Shown: positions 1 through 9,459, counted from the first letter of the stretch. The stretch is 20,998 nucleotides of DNA from Rhodospirillaceae bacterium (GCA_018660305.1 JABJKO010000252.1:1-20998), one strand, 5' to 3'. The notes: generated from the sequence alone by a model not told the origin. Numbers and translations are program-made.

Positions 1-1
1 C

Positions 2-811
2 CCGCCGGTACGAGCGCTGGCCACCATGTTCGGGATCACTCTGAAGGGGGTGGAGATGGATCCCGAGGGCATCACGCCGGTGGCGTTCGACGCCGCCTGT
101 CGAATGTCAGACACGTCACTGATTTATCTGACCCCGACCCTGCAAAACCCCACCAACGGGATCATGGGCAATGACCGCCGGGCGGAGATCGCGGCCATCG
201 CGCGGCGCCACGACGTCCGCATCATCGAGGATGAGGTAACCGGCGCTCTGCTCACCGAGCTTCCTCTGCCCATCGCCCATTGGGCGCCGGAACGGGTATG
301 CCTGATCTCGTCCGTCTCCAAGGCCGTGGCACCGGGGCTTCGCACCGGATTTCTCGCCGCCCCCCTCCCTCTCCATGATTCTCTATCCGAACGCATTCGC
401 GCCTTTAGCTGGATGGCGACACCGCTCACCGCCGAGATCGCTGCCCGCTGGATCGAAGACGGCACCGCTTGGCGGATGCGCGATGCCATCAGCCGGGAAA
501 ACACCGCCCGCCACGCTCTCGTGGCGGAGATCCTCGACGGCGTCGACGAACCGTCCCCTGCCGCGGTCTCTCCCCATCTGTGGCACCGCCTGCCGGAGCG
601 CTGGGGCAGTTCAGGCTTCGTGGAAGCCGCTCAGGCGCTGGGCGTGCGCATCGCCGGTACACAGGCTTTCTCGGTGGGGCAACGGGGCGCCGGCGATCAT
701 ATCCGCATCAGCGTTAGTGCCGCCCGTAACCGCGAAGAATTTCGCCGGGCGCTGGAAATCCTCGCCGAGATCGGCCGCGGTACGCCGGCGCGCGATCTGA
801 ATATTTTGTAG
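2..811 (+). CDS. PLP-dependent aminotransferase-fold protein, MocR/GntR type (5' truncated)
   Basis: The reading frame is open from base 2 to the TAG at 809-811, giving 269 visible residues. The gene begins before the window, because the sequence before the first Met (PPVRALAT) already looks like fold type I aminotransferase. Visible landmarks are TPTLQNPTNG (the NPTG-type substrate loop), the DDVRIIEDE-like stretch RIIEDEVTGALL with the cofactor-contacting Asp, and SSVSKAVAPGLRTGF, whose Lys should form the Schiff base with PLP. This arrangement is typical of the C-terminal domain of MocR regulators, which carry an N-terminal GntR winged helix, and of related 2-aminoadipate-type aminotransferases. 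The DNA-binding half, if present, lies outside the window, so regulator and enzyme cannot be separated. It converges on thiD with 31 bp between the stops and is not part of the minus-strand operon. Confidence 0.85.
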   Translation, partial: PPVRALATMFGITLKGVEMDPEGITPVAFDAACRMSDTSLIYLTPTLQNPTNGIMGNDRRAEIAAIARRHDVRIIEDEVTGALLTELPLPIAHWAPERVCLISSVSKAVAPGLRTGFLAAPLPLHDSLSERIRAFSWMATPLTAEIAARWIEDGTAWRMRDAISRENTARHALVAEILDGVDEPSPAAVSPHLWHRLPERWGSSGFVEAAQALGVRIAGTQAFSVGQRGAGDHIRISVSAARNREEFRRALEILAEIGRGTPARDLNIL

Positions 812-831
812 GAAAATTTCGCTACCGACGA

Positions 832-857
832 GGGTTAGAGCCCTATAGAGCTCTAAA
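832..857. terminator. Weak hairpin at the convergent junction
   Basis: An inverted repeat TTAGAGC (835-841) and GCTCTAA (850-856), with an 8-nt loop, sits between the aminotransferase and thiD stops; the thiD stop codon falls in the loop. A GGG/CCC pair could extend it with a bulge. There is no clear T-run on either side, so a bidirectional terminator role is only suggested by its position. Confidence 0.25.
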
Positions 858-1661
858 GTCCCCAACCGTATGGAGATGATTCACCGGGCCATGCCCACCA
901 CCCAGTCCCGGCGCGGTGCGGATAGCTTCGTGCAGATAGGCTTCGGCGCGTTCCACCGCGTCGGCCAGGCTCAAACCCTGAGCGATGCCGGCGGCGATGG
1001 AAGAAGCCAGCGTGCAGCCGGTGCCATGGGTATGCATTGTGTCGATGCGCGGGTTCTCGAAGATCCGCGTACCGTCGGCGGTTACCAGGCGGTCACGCAC
1101 TATGTCTCCCTCCCTGTGTCCGCCCTTGAGCAGGACCGCCTGCGGCCCGAGCGACAGCAAAACCTCCGCCATGTGATCGAGGCTCGCTTCATCTGTCGCC
1201 GTCATACCGCTCAGCGCTTCCGCTTCGGGAACGTTGGGGGTCAGCACCGTGGCGCGCGGCACCAGCCGGGTCCGGAGCGTCTCAATTGCTTCGTCCTGGA
1301 GCAGCGACGCACCGCCCTTGGCCACCATCACCGGGTCGACCACCACAGGCACATGAGGCGCCAGCCGGTCGAGCGCGGCAACCACGGTCTCGATGACCGC
1401 CGACTCATGGAGCATGCCGGTCTTGACGCAATCGGCGCCGAGATCCGTCAGCACCGAATCGATCTGTTGTTCGATGAAATCGGTGGGGATGGGATAGACG
1501 CCCTGAACCCCCAGGGTATTCTGCGCCGTCAGCGCGGAAATCGCCGTCATGGCATAGGCGCCGAGAGCGCTCACCGCCTTGATGTCGGCCTGAATTCCGG
1601 CCCCGCCCCCTGAATCCGATCCGGCGACAATCAAAACTTGGCCGCTGACGCGTCCAGACAT
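843..1661 (-). CDS. thiD: Bifunctional hydroxymethylpyrimidine/phosphomethylpyrimidine kinase
   Basis: ThiD phosphorylates 4-amino-5-hydroxymethyl-2-methylpyrimidine and then its monophosphate, making HMP-PP for thiamine phosphate synthesis in the cytoplasm. The ribokinase-fold signature VAGSDSGGGAGIQADIK lies at the N-terminus. It is followed by the substrate stretch TAQNTLGVQGV, VVDPVMVAKGG in the middle, and the C-terminal anion-hole motif HTHGTGCTLASSIAAGIA, which holds the catalytic-base region. The ATG at 1661 (272 aa) is preferred over the GTG at 1670, because GAGGAG lies 8 nt before the ATG but directly abuts the GTG. Length matches the family. It is last in the minus-strand gene series, 77 bp after glmM. 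No other thiamine gene is visible, so its place here is probably positional rather than a pathway cluster. Confidence 0.95.
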   Translation of the reverse strand: MSGRVSGQVLIVAGSDSGGGAGIQADIKAVSALGAYAMTAISALTAQNTLGVQGVYPIPTDFIEQQIDSVLTDLGADCVKTGMLHESAVIETVVAALDRLAPHVPVVVDPVMVAKGGASLLQDEAIETLRTRLVPRATVLTPNVPEAEALSGMTATDEASLDHMAEVLLSLGPQAVLLKGGHREGDIVRDRLVTADGTRIFENPRIDTMHTHGTGCTLASSIAAGIAQGLSLADAVERAEAYLHEAIRTAPGLGGGHGPVNHLHTVGDFRAL

Positions 1662-1738
1662 ACTGCTCACTCCTCACTTTCTGCGGGGAGATTAGAGCAT
1701 CATTGCCGCGGGATGGTCCAGCTTACGGGAGAGCGAAT

Positions 1739-3085
1739 TTACGCCGCGGCGTCCTCGACGGCGTGGCAGATATCGTCCACCACCTCGGCGATCAGCGTCT
1801 CGTCCTCACCTTCGGCCATGACGCGGATGACCGGTTCGGTACCGGATTTACGGATCAACAGCCGGCCGGTTTTGCCAAGCCGGTCCTCGCCGGCTTTTAC
1901 CGCATTCTTGACCGGTTCGGTCTCCAGCGGCGGAGTCCCCTCAAAGCGTACATTGCGCAGCAGCTGGGGGAGTGGCTGGAAGATCCGCCCCACTTCGCTG
2001 GCCGGTTTTTCGGCCCGTACGATGGTCGTCAGGACTTCCAGCGCCGCGATCAGCCCGTCGCCGGTGGAATTGTAATCATGGAGAATAATGTGGCCGGACT
2101 GCTCGCCGCCCACATTGAAATCATGCGCCCGCATGTGTTCGACCACGTAACGGTCACCCACCTGGGTGCGGATCAGCGACAGCCCGATCTTGCGGAGAAA
2201 CAGCTCAAGCCCCAGATTGGACATGACGGTGCCAACGATACCGCCGCCGCGCAACCGGCCGGCGCGCCGCCAACTATCGGCGATGAGCGCCATCAGCTGA
2301 TCGCCATCCAGAAGCGTGCCCTTCTCATCGGCGACCAGCACTCTATCGGCGTCACCATCGAGCGCAATTCCGAGATCGGCGCCGGTTTCCACGACGGTCC
2401 GGCACATCAGATCGGTATCCGTACTGCCGCAGCCTTCGTTGATGTTGAACCCGTCGGGCTGCACCCCCAGCTTGACCACGTCGGCGCCCAGTTCCCAGAG
2501 CGCGGCGGGGGCCACGTTGTAGGCGGCGCCGTGGGCGCAGTCGATGACGATTTTGAGCCCGTCCAGCCGCATGCCGCGCGGCAATGTGCGCTTGGCGAAT
2601 TCGATATAGCGGCCTTCAGCGTCGTCGAGACGTTTTGCCCGCCCGAGCTGGTCTGCGGAGGCCAGCGCGGATGACGCTCCCGTTTCGACCAACTGCTCAA
2701 TTTCGGCCTCGGTTTCATCGGACAGCTTATAGCCATCCGGACCAAACAGCTTGATACCGTTGTCATGATACGGGTTGTGCGAAGCGGATATCATGACCCC
2801 GAGATCGGCCCGCAGGGAGCGGGTCAGCATGGCCACCGCCGGTGTCGGCATGGGACCAACCATGATCACATCCATCCCCATACCGGTAAATCCGGCGGCC
2901 AGCGCCGGCTCCAGCATATAACCGGACAGCCGCGTATCCTTGCCGATCACTACCGTATGGCGGTGATCGCCCCGGGTGAAAAGTTTGCCTGCCGCCATAC
3001 CGACCTTCAGGGCGATCTCGGCGGTCATCGGATCGGTATTGGCGGTACCACGAATGCCATCAGTACCGAACAGCTTACGGGCCAT
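1739..3085 (-). CDS. glmM: Phosphoglucosamine mutase
   Basis: GlmM interconverts glucosamine-6-phosphate and glucosamine-1-phosphate, the step before UDP-GlcNAc for peptidoglycan and LPS. The protein (448 aa from ATG 3085) opens with [16 protein letters not shown], the family N-terminus. It carries the phosphoserine loop [13 protein letters not shown] with the nucleophile at Ser102, the metal loop [10 protein letters not shown] near residue 240, the sugar-binding GGEQSGHI, and the C-terminal phosphate site [15 protein letters not shown]. An in-frame upstream start at 3157 exists, but GGAGGAAA sits 6 nt before ATG 3085 and the family starts there. The 168-bp gap after folP could hold its own promoter. 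The folP-glmM order downstream of ftsH is common in proteobacteria. Confidence 0.97.
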   Translation of the reverse strand: MARKLFGTDGIRGTANTDPMTAEIALKVGMAAGKLFTRGDHRHTVVIGKDTRLSGYMLEPALAAGFTGMGMDVIMVGPMPTPAVAMLTRSLRADLGVMISASHNPYHDNGIKLFGPDGYKLSDETEAEIEQLVETGASSALASADQLGRAKRLDDAEGRYIEFAKRTLPRGMRLDGLKIVIDCAHGAAYNVAPAALWELGADVVKLGVQPDGFNINEGCGSTDTDLMCRTVVETGADLGIALDGDADRVLVADEKGTLLDGDQLMALIADSWRRAGRLRGGGIVGTVMSNLGLELFLRKIGLSLIRTQVGDRYVVEHMRAHDFNVGGEQSGHIILHDYNSTGDGLIAALEVLTTIVRAEKPASEVGRIFQPLPQLLRNVRFEGTPPLETEPVKNAVKAGEDRLGKTGRLLIRKSGTEPVIRVMAEGEDETLIAEVVDDICHAVEDAAA

Positions 3086-3090
3086 TATTA

Positions 3091-3098
3091 TTTCCTCC
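3091..3098 (-). promoter_or_regulatory. Ribosome binding site deciding the glmM start
   Basis: On the minus strand GGAGGAAA precedes TAATA and the ATG at 3085. It is the strongest Shine-Dalgarno match in the intergenic region and rejects the longer in-frame start at 3157. Confidence 0.75.
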
Positions 3099-3253
3099 AC
3101 CACTGGTCCAACCCAACAAAGGCTGGCGGAAGACGCGATTCTGTTTACGCCTGCCAACTACACCTGTATAGCGCGCCATTCAACCATGATGTCGTTAATA
3201 TTTGGATATTTGGCGGGTTAACGGGCTTTATCCGCGATTGCCTGTCCCCAGAG

Positions 3254-4399
3254 TCATTTTCCGCCCGATTCCGCAATCGCCCGCATGACCGCGACGGCCT
3301 GTTGCGCCTCTGCGACGTCGTGAACCCGGTGAATCTGAACCCCCTGGGCCGCTCCATGGCCGACCGCGGCGAGCGTGCCGGGCAGGCGGTCATCGGAATC
3401 ATCGATACCGGTAATCGCGCCGATAAAACTCTTCCGTGAGACGCCCAGCGCAAGCGCGCAGCCAAGTGCATGATAGAGCGGCAGGGCCTCGAGAATTTCA
3501 AGATTATGGGCAAGTGTTTTGCCAAACCCGATACCGGGATCGACGGCGATCATGGAAGTCTCCATACCGGCTGCCTCGCAGGTCTTGATACGCCTGGACA
3601 GAAATTGGGCCGTCTCGTAGGGCGCGTGATCGTATGACGGCGCCTCCTGCATGGAGGCAGGCGCCCCCTGCATATGCATCAGCATCACCGCCGCGCCGGT
3701 CTCCGCGGCGGCCTCCAGCGCGCCGGGCTCGGTCAGCGCGCAAATATCATTGATGATCGTCGCTCCCGCGGCGCACGCCTCTCGCATCACCGCCGGGCGT
3801 CGGGTGTCGACAGAGATAACGGCGCCGGTCCCCGCCAGCCGGTCGATTACCGGAAGAATGCGATCCAACTCCGCCGCCTCGGTTACGGCATCGCTGCCGG
3901 GTCGGGTCGATTCACCGCCGATATCGAGAATATCGGCACCTGCCGCAATCAATGCATGACCATGATCCACCGCGGCGTCGGAAGTCGAAAGGCGTCCACC
4001 ATCATAGAAACTGTCGGGCGTGACATTGATCACCCCCATAATACGGGGCTGATTCATATCGAGACCGGCAAAGGAGCCTCTCGGAACAGACAGTGCCTGA
4101 ATCTGTGCCGCCACGGCGGCGGTGACGCTCTCCCCTTCCGATACGGCCCACTCCTCCACCTCCGAAATCGACGCCATGACCATCTCGACTTCTTCGCCGC
4201 CGTCGCTCGCGAGAAAGATTTCGATCTGGGTAAATGCCAACGGCCCACCGGCAAGAGCCCGTGCCCGGCCGGTCGCGATGGCCTGTGTCGCAATCGCCCC
4301 GGACAACAGCCCTAGGGGCCGCAGAAGGACAGGTGTTGAGTTATATTCAGGATCAAGCCGAAAACCCCGGGGAAGGCCGGGGCTTCGTTGCAGCTTCAT
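3254..4399 (-). CDS. folP: Dihydropteroate synthase with N-terminal extension domain
   Basis: FolP condenses p-aminobenzoate with 7,8-dihydropterin-CH2OPP to form dihydropteroate; it is the sulfonamide target. The catalytic TIM barrel occupies about residues 118-380. It contains IMGVINVTPDSFYDGG (119-134), DILDIGGESTRPGSD (156-170), VISVDTRRPAVM, INDI (216-219), MLMHMQG (239-245), VDPGIGFGKT (286-295) and GVSRKSFIG (319-327). Standard DHPS is about 270-290 aa. This one is 381 because of about 115 extra N-terminal residues, with LRPLGLLSGAIA and ALAGGPLAFTQIEI followed by an acidic, Ala-rich stretch. Comparable extensions occur in alphaproteobacterial DHPS; their function is not known to me. 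The ATG at 4399 is 9 bp after the ftsH stop, implying co-transcription, though its Shine-Dalgarno is poor. Confidence 0.95.
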   Translation of the reverse strand: MKLQRSPGLPRGFRLDPEYNSTPVLLRPLGLLSGAIATQAIATGRARALAGGPLAFTQIEIFLASDGGEEVEMVMASISEVEEWAVSEGESVTAAVAAQIQALSVPRGSFAGLDMNQPRIMGVINVTPDSFYDGGRLSTSDAAVDHGHALIAAGADILDIGGESTRPGSDAVTEAAELDRILPVIDRLAGTGAVISVDTRRPAVMREACAAGATIINDICALTEPGALEAAAETGAAVMLMHMQGAPASMQEAPSYDHAPYETAQFLSRRIKTCEAAGMETSMIAVDPGIGFGKTLAHNLEILEALPLYHALGCALALGVSRKSFIGAITGIDDSDDRLPGTLAAVGHGAAQGVQIHRVHDVAEAQQAVAVMRAIAESGGK

Positions 4400-4408
4400 A
4401 TCAGAAGA

Positions 4409-6346
4409 TCACGGGCTTTGGGGTTCCGGCTCAAGATCCGGTTCGCCGTCGTCGTCCGAATTGGGATCACGGCTACCGGACGTCGGTACCGAGGACCGGC
4501 CCTTTCGATCTGGCGGTGGCTCATCCGCATCGGGCCGCACAATGGGCTCGCCACGGGTCAGGCCTTTAATTTCGTCGCCCGACAGAGTCTCGAACTCAAG
4601 CAGCGCATTGGCGATGGCATCGAGGTCGGCGCGATGCTCGGTCAGAATTTTCTCGGCAAAAGTCTTGCCCTCGTCGATAAAGCGGCGGACCTCCTCGTCG
4701 ATGATACGCGTGGTATCCTCGGAGACGGTTTTAGTTTGCGTAACAGAATGACCCAGGAAAACTTCTTCCTGATTGTCGTTGTAGCGCTGCGGACCGAGCT
4801 TTTCGCTGAACCCGTATTCAGTGACCATTGCGCGCGCCAGATTGGTAGCCTGGCGAATATCATCGCCTGCACCGGTAGTGATGTTATCGACGCCAAACAC
4901 CAACTGCTCGGCAACGCGGCCGCCAAACATCATGGCGATCTTCGATTCGAGCTCGATCTTGGAATAACCGTAGCGATCCTTTTCGGGGAGCGACATGGTC
5001 ACGCCAAGGGCACGGCCGCGCGGAATGATGGTGACCTTATGCAGCGGATCGTGCTTGGGAACATGAAGAGCAACCAGCGCATGTCCCGCCTCGTGAAAAG
5101 CGGTGAGCGTCTTTTCTTCTTCGGTCATCACCATGGACCGGCGCTCGGTGCCCATCAGCACCTTGTCCTTGGCGTCCTCGAATTCGGACATGGTCACCAG
5201 CCGCTTGTTGCGGCGGGCGGCCAGCAGAGCCGCTTCATTGACCAGATTAGCGAGGTCGGCGCCCGAGAAACCGGGTGTGCCACGGGCGATAACCCGGGCA
5301 TTGACGTCAGGCGCCAAGGGAACCTTGCGCATGTGGACCTTGAGAATTTTTTCGCGGCCCAGAACGTCGGGATTGGACACCGTCACCTGACGGTCGAACC
5401 GGCCCGGGCGCAACAATGCGGGATCCAGCACGTCGGGACGGTTGGTGGCGGCGATCAATATCACGCCTTCATTTGTCTCGAACCCGTCCATCTCGACCAG
5501 CAGCTGGTTGAGTGTCTGTTCACGCTCGTCATTGCCACCACCGAGGCCGGCACCACGATGACGGCCGACCGCATCGATTTCGTCGATAAAGATGATGCAG
5601 GGTGCGTTCTTCTTACCCTGCTCGAACATGTCACGGACCCGCGACGCGCCGACACCGACAAACATTTCGACAAAGTCCGACCCTGAAATGGTGAAAAACG
5701 GAACATTCGCTTCACCGGCGATGGCGCGGGCCAACAGCGTTTTACCCGTGCCAGGCGGTCCAACCAGCAGGACTCCCTTCGGAATCTTGCCACCGAGCCG
5801 CTGAAATTTCTGCGGATCGCGCAGGAACTCGACGACTTCTTCGAGCTCCATCTTGGCTTCATCGATCCCGGCAACGTCATCAAAGGTGACCCGGCCCGCC
5901 CGTTCGGTCAAAAGCCGTGCTCGCGATTTGCCGAAGCCCATCGCCTTGCCGCCGCCCGACTGCATCTGCCGCATAAAGAAAATCCAGACACCGATCAGCA
6001 GCAGCATGGGGAACCAGTTCACCAGGATCTGAACCAGCGTGGGAGACCCCGTGTCATCCGGCTCGGCCTTGATCACCACGCCACGCTTGTTCAAACGCTC
6101 GACCATGTTGGGATCGTCCGGCGCGTAGGTTCGGAACGTCTTGCTGTCTGAATAGATGCCTTCAATATTACGGCCCTTGATGGTGACCTCTTTCACCTGG
6201 CCATTGGCAACTTCCGCGATGAATTCCGAGAAGGGAATGCTCGATTGACCGTTTCGCGTTCCCGGCTGCTGGAACATATTAAACAGGACCACCAGCAAAG
6301 CGCCAATGATCACCCAAAGCAGCAGGTTCTTTCCGAAATTGTTCAC
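4409..6346 (-). CDS. ftsH: ATP-dependent zinc metalloprotease FtsH
   Basis: FtsH is a hexameric inner-membrane AAA+ protease that extracts and degrades misfolded membrane proteins and short-lived regulators. The 645-aa protein has transmembrane segments at about 7-24 and 105-125 flanking a small periplasmic domain. Walker A is GPPGTGKT (196-203), Walker B FIDEID (253-258), and the second region of homology [20 protein letters not shown] (301-320). The zinc site is HEAGH (418-422), with the third ligand expected in TTGAGDDI near 490-497. The start is GTG at 6346, giving [10 protein letters not shown] as in relatives, with GGGGA about 9 nt upstream; an ATG closer to that site runs straight into TAG. 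The tail is acidic and proline-rich. It lies 99 bp after tilS and 9 bp before folP. Confidence 0.98.
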   Translation of the reverse strand: MNNFGKNLLLWVIIGALLVVLFNMFQQPGTRNGQSSIPFSEFIAEVANGQVKEVTIKGRNIEGIYSDSKTFRTYAPDDPNMVERLNKRGVVIKAEPDDTGSPTLVQILVNWFPMLLLIGVWIFFMRQMQSGGGKAMGFGKSRARLLTERAGRVTFDDVAGIDEAKMELEEVVEFLRDPQKFQRLGGKIPKGVLLVGPPGTGKTLLARAIAGEANVPFFTISGSDFVEMFVGVGASRVRDMFEQGKKNAPCIIFIDEIDAVGRHRGAGLGGGNDEREQTLNQLLVEMDGFETNEGVILIAATNRPDVLDPALLRPGRFDRQVTVSNPDVLGREKILKVHMRKVPLAPDVNARVIARGTPGFSGADLANLVNEAALLAARRNKRLVTMSEFEDAKDKVLMGTERRSMVMTEEEKTLTAFHEAGHALVALHVPKHDPLHKVTIIPRGRALGVTMSLPEKDRYGYSKIELESKIAMMFGGRVAEQLVFGVDNITTGAGDDIRQATNLARAMVTEYGFSEKLGPQRYNDNQEEVFLGHSVTQTKTVSEDTTRIIDEEVRRFIDEGKTFAEKILTEHRADLDAIANALLEFETLSGDEIKGLTRGEPIVRPDADEPPPDRKGRSSVPTSGSRDPNSDDDGEPDLEPEPQSP

Positions 6347-6445
6347 GATCTACATCCCCAACGCCGGTTTACCGCAACGTGACACGGCACAAACCCTGTA
6401 CCGGCAAAACACATATATACGATGGTACATAGTCATTTATTCGGG

Positions 6446-7795
6446 TTAAGCAACCGGAAAGACGGCGGAACTCGCCGGTTTCGCGGGCATGAATCGCACA
6501 TTTGCACGCAAAACGCTAGCCGATTTCGTAATTTCGCGGGCAACACCGAGATGTGGTACCGCAGCGACTGTAGACCCGATATAGAGAGCGGGAAGGGCCG
6601 CCCGGGCCGCGCGCGGCAGCTGAAAGGCCATTGGCAACAAATCATCACGCCGAATTGCCGCCCAACCGGCATCGCCCAAAGCCCGGATGGTACAGTGCCG
6701 TGGCCTACCCTTTTTCGGCCGCCGAAGGTCGATCAGGTACCGGTTATCCCAGAGAGTATTGGTGCCTTCCTGAAGACGAAGCTCCGGGATTCGCCCCGCT
6801 TCGCGCACGATCAGCAGCTTATTGCCGCGGCACAGGATTCGGCAGCCACCCAGGGTCCGGTCGCGTGGCATATCCTCAACCATGAGGGAGTCATAGAGTC
6901 GGACCAGGCGAGTCCGCCGGGGCGAATAGACGGCACCGCCAATGCAGACCAGAAGCGCGGCCAAAACACGGCACCCAAGCGCGCGATCCATACCCAGCAA
7001 CGGCTCGCGCTCCAATTCAGCGTAGCCCGCCTCATATAAGGTGGCGTACCGGGCCAGCAAATGCGCGGTTTGCCCCTCCAGCATTGCCCGAATATCACCC
7101 AGCCGTTGGCCGGTACCGGCGAGTGTCCCGGCGTCGAGGCCTTCCTTGGCGAGGGCCGGCATGAGAGACCGGATACGAACCCGCGCAAAGGCGCGGTTGC
7201 GATTGGACGGATCGTCGGCCCACGCCAGATTTTCCTTCACAAGAACGGATCGTAACCGGTCTCGAGGGACAGGGAGACAGGGCCGGAGAAACCGGACCTG
7301 GGCAACTTCACGGCACGCCGCCATGCCGGCAAGCCCATCGCCGCCACTGGACCGGGAAAGACGATGCAGGATCGTTTCCGCCTGATCTTCGCGATGATGG
7401 GCAATAAGGAGATGCAGGATCCCGTAACGCCGGCACCACTCCACCATCAATCCATACCGGGCATCGCGCGCCGCGGCCTGGATACCACTGGCGGGTTTGG
7501 CGCCGCGCCATGACAGGAGCTTACAATCGATGTCACGGGATGCGAGAACCCGGTGGGCTTCTCTGGCCTCCGTCCGGGACTCATCCCGAAGACCGTGATC
7601 AACGGTAAGCGCGACGATCCTGCCCTTCCTGCGTCGTGCCCAACGATCGGCAAGAAGCGCCAGCGCCATGCTGTCGGCGCCGCCCGACACGGCGACCGCA
7701 ATCACCGGCTCCGACTCAAATGGGTCAAACCGCGCCATCAGTCTGCGAAACTCGATCGCGCCAAGCACGTCGCGCTTTTCGGTGCTCACCACCAT
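6446..7795 (-). CDS. tilS: tRNA(Ile)-lysidine synthase
   Basis: TilS attaches lysine to C34 of the CAU-anticodon tRNA-Ile, changing its identity from Met to Ile and its decoding to AUA. The N-type ATP pyrophosphatase PP-loop is VAVSGGADSMALALLAD (residues 34-50), followed by LTVDHGLRDESRTEA and a typical LLIAHHREDQAETILHRLSRSSG. The C-terminal substrate-binding region spans about residues 330-430. At 449 aa the length is usual for the family. ATG 7795 lies 28 bp after the cpoB stop; no convincing Shine-Dalgarno is visible, so translation may be weak or coupled. The tilS-ftsH pair downstream of cpoB is the standard alphaproteobacterial order. Confidence 0.95.
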   Translation of the reverse strand: MVVSTEKRDVLGAIEFRRLMARFDPFESEPVIAVAVSGGADSMALALLADRWARRRKGRIVALTVDHGLRDESRTEAREAHRVLASRDIDCKLLSWRGAKPASGIQAAARDARYGLMVEWCRRYGILHLLIAHHREDQAETILHRLSRSSGGDGLAGMAACREVAQVRFLRPCLPVPRDRLRSVLVKENLAWADDPSNRNRAFARVRIRSLMPALAKEGLDAGTLAGTGQRLGDIRAMLEGQTAHLLARYATLYEAGYAELEREPLLGMDRALGCRVLAALLVCIGGAVYSPRRTRLVRLYDSLMVEDMPRDRTLGGCRILCRGNKLLIVREAGRIPELRLQEGTNTLWDNRYLIDLRRPKKGRPRHCTIRALGDAGWAAIRRDDLLPMAFQLPRAARAALPALYIGSTVAAVPHLGVAREITKSASVLRANVRFMPAKPASSAVFPVA

Positions 7796-7823
7796 AAAGG
7801 ATCGCTTGCTGGAATTATATTTC

Positions 7824-8741
7824 TTACCGGCGGCGGCATTTGGCGCGCTGGCGTTCCCGCGTTACCCGCCGTTTGACCGAATCTTCCGCATCACGATAAG
7901 TGCGCAGCAGGCGGGTATAGGTGGTACAGGCCTCGCGATTTTTACCAAGACGTGACAGGGACATGCCGAGGTTCAACAGATTTGCCGGCGCTTTTTTGGA
8001 TTTGGGGAATTTCTGGAACCCTTCCGCAAAGGCAAAGGCGGCATTCTCGAAATCGCCCCGCACGAAGAATGTCCGTCCCAACCAGTAATGTGCGTTGGGT
8101 GTCAGTTTGTGCTTTTGATTTTCGTCAATGAAACTCCGCAGAACCCGCTCCGCCTCGCCATACTTGCGTTGCTTGACGATCAAAGAATGAGCCCGGTCAT
8201 ACTTCTGCTCCGGCGTCTCTTTTAATGCCACAGATGGTTTGGGCATCGCGAGGGCCGCCTGCTGAGCACCACCGGCTTTGCCGCTACGCACCGTACCAAG
8301 GACACGCACGCCTTTCTCCGCACCGGGAAGGGTCTGTAGAGCGCTTGCGGCGGCGGAATTTGTCTTTGGCGCGCCGGATTCCGTCGGCGCTGTATCCGCA
8401 TTGGCCGACAGCGCCGGCTTCCCGCCACCTTCGAGCGCTTTTAGCCGCAATGCGAGGTCACCCGACACTTTGTCGAAATTTGCCTGAAGCTGGCGAAGCC
8501 GGTAGCTGAGCTCTTCGTTTTGACCGGTAAGCCGACGAATTTCACCTTCCAGCTGAGTAATACGCACGGACAGGCGGACAACGGCATTGCCGCTTTGGCT
8601 GCCCATCTGAGCCACCTGATCCGGAAGCCTAACTGTTTGACCCATGGCCGGTTGGGCCGCGACAACGGCAAAACATAAAAATGCAACGCCCATACCCGTT
8701 CTAAGGCACCTGTGGGCGCGCGCCTGAGGGGAAAATTTCAT
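7824..8741 (-). CDS. cpoB: Cell division coordinator CpoB (YbgF), periplasmic TPR protein
   Basis: CpoB is a periplasmic Tol-associated protein that, in E. coli, links outer-membrane constriction to PBP1B-driven septal peptidoglycan synthesis. The 305-aa protein has a signal peptide ending near AMG-Q (residues 32-35), a coiled coil at about 45-90 rich in Leu/Gln heptads, and a low-complexity Ala/Ser/Thr linker of about 85 residues. Tetratricopeptide repeats follow at about 175-300, including NAHYWLGRTFFVRGDFENAA and NLLNLGMSLSRLGKNREA. The tail ends in a basic RQRAKCRRR. GGGAG lies 8 nt before ATG 8741. It is separated from pal by 116 bp holding two small hairpins, so its expression may be lower than that of pal. 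Confidence 0.92.
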   Translation of the reverse strand: MKFSPQARAHRCLRTGMGVAFLCFAVVAAQPAMGQTVRLPDQVAQMGSQSGNAVVRLSVRITQLEGEIRRLTGQNEELSYRLRQLQANFDKVSGDLALRLKALEGGGKPALSANADTAPTESGAPKTNSAAASALQTLPGAEKGVRVLGTVRSGKAGGAQQAALAMPKPSVALKETPEQKYDRAHSLIVKQRKYGEAERVLRSFIDENQKHKLTPNAHYWLGRTFFVRGDFENAAFAFAEGFQKFPKSKKAPANLLNLGMSLSRLGKNREACTTYTRLLRTYRDAEDSVKRRVTRERQRAKCRRR

Positions 8742-8787
8742 CGTCCAAACTCCCGATCGCTCAAACGATTATGCCTGCAAAATGTGA

Positions 8788-8803
8788 CCATGCTGCGGCA
8801 TGG
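8788..8803 (-). terminator. Candidate partial terminator/attenuator between pal and cpoB
   Basis: A perfect 6-bp stem CCATGC/GCATGG with a 4-nt loop is followed on the minus strand, about 6 nt on, by TTTT. The stem is short and the T-run displaced, so at most partial termination is likely. A second hairpin, GCCGG/CCGGC with a 4-nt loop, lies at 8842-8855 directly after the pal stop. Confidence 0.3.
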
Positions 8804-8857
8804 CATGCGCGATGACAATACGAGGCACGTGAAGCTGATCTGCCGGTGTACCGGCGA

Positions 8858-9397
8858 TCACCTCACAGCCATGACGCCGCGGCGGTTCTTATCCCAGGCT
8901 TCCGCCACGGAGCGTGGGTCAACCGGCCGTTCCTTGCCGAAGCTCCGGGTCTGAAGTCTGTTCTGCCCAACGCCCAACGCAACCAGATAATCACGGATCG
9001 CGACGGCCCGGCGTTCGGCCAGTGCGAGGTTGTACTCCCGCGTGCCGCGCTCATCGGCGTGGCCTTCGACCCAGACCGTGATGCCCGAATTTTGTTTGAG
9101 CCACTGCGATTGCTTTTCCAGGGTCGCCCGCGCCTCTACGCTGAGTTGGATACTGTCGAATGCGAAAAAGATTCGATCGCCGACATTGGTTACCAGGTCT
9201 TCCTGACTGCCAGGCCGCGGCCCGCCTGTGGAAAGCGACGACACCCGGCCGCTGGATACCGAGTTATCTCCGGCCCCCACCCCATTGGAGTTGGTGCTAC
9301 CGGTCACGTTGGTTGATCCGGCATTCTCCGGCGGGGTGGTTTCGCAGGCTGCAAGGCCCAGGCCAACCATAAAAACAAGCAATATTTTCCAGCGCAT
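8858..9397 (-). CDS. pal: Peptidoglycan-associated lipoprotein Pal
   Basis: Pal is the outer-membrane lipoprotein of the Tol-Pal system; its OmpA-like domain binds diaminopimelate in peptidoglycan and also TolB. The 179-aa sequence has a lipoprotein signal with lipobox LAAC (15-18), so Cys18 should be acylated. A Ser/Gly/Asn-rich linker covers about 20-65. The OmpA domain runs from about 70 to 179, with IFFAFDSIQLS, VEGHADERGTREYNLALAE (Asp115 and Arg130 as likely ligand contacts) and SFGKERPVDP. GGGAAG lies 7 nt before ATG 9397. A 142-bp gap separates it from tolB and contains a plausible sigma-70-like promoter, suggesting extra transcription of pal. Confidence 0.96.
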   Translation of the reverse strand: MRWKILLVFMVGLGLAACETTPPENAGSTNVTGSTNSNGVGAGDNSVSSGRVSSLSTGGPRPGSQEDLVTNVGDRIFFAFDSIQLSVEARATLEKQSQWLKQNSGITVWVEGHADERGTREYNLALAERRAVAIRDYLVALGVGQNRLQTRSFGKERPVDPRSVAEAWDKNRRGVMAVR

Positions 9398-9459
9398 TTC
9401 TGACTTCCCTTTTATTGGAATCTGGATTTCACAAACAACATAGGCCCAACAATCGCCCC

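Noticed and set aside
1703..2674. 323-codon plus-strand frame opposite glmM
   Set aside because: Shadow frame; glmM has full-family motifs and a strong ribosome site on the other strand.
3086..3253. Promoter for glmM in the 168-bp folP-glmM gap, and an 8-bp tandem ATATTTGG pair at 3198-3213
   Set aside because: A TATACA-like hexamer exists but the possible -35 is too far away; the tandem pair is too short to interpret.
4388..5686. 432-codon plus-strand frame opposite ftsH
   Set aside because: Antisense shadow of a gene with every FtsH motif intact.
6397..6429. TGTACC/GGTACA inverted repeat between tilS and ftsH
   Set aside because: Only 6 bp with a 21-nt loop and no T-run; likely chance. 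I also saw no sigma-32-type ftsH promoter.
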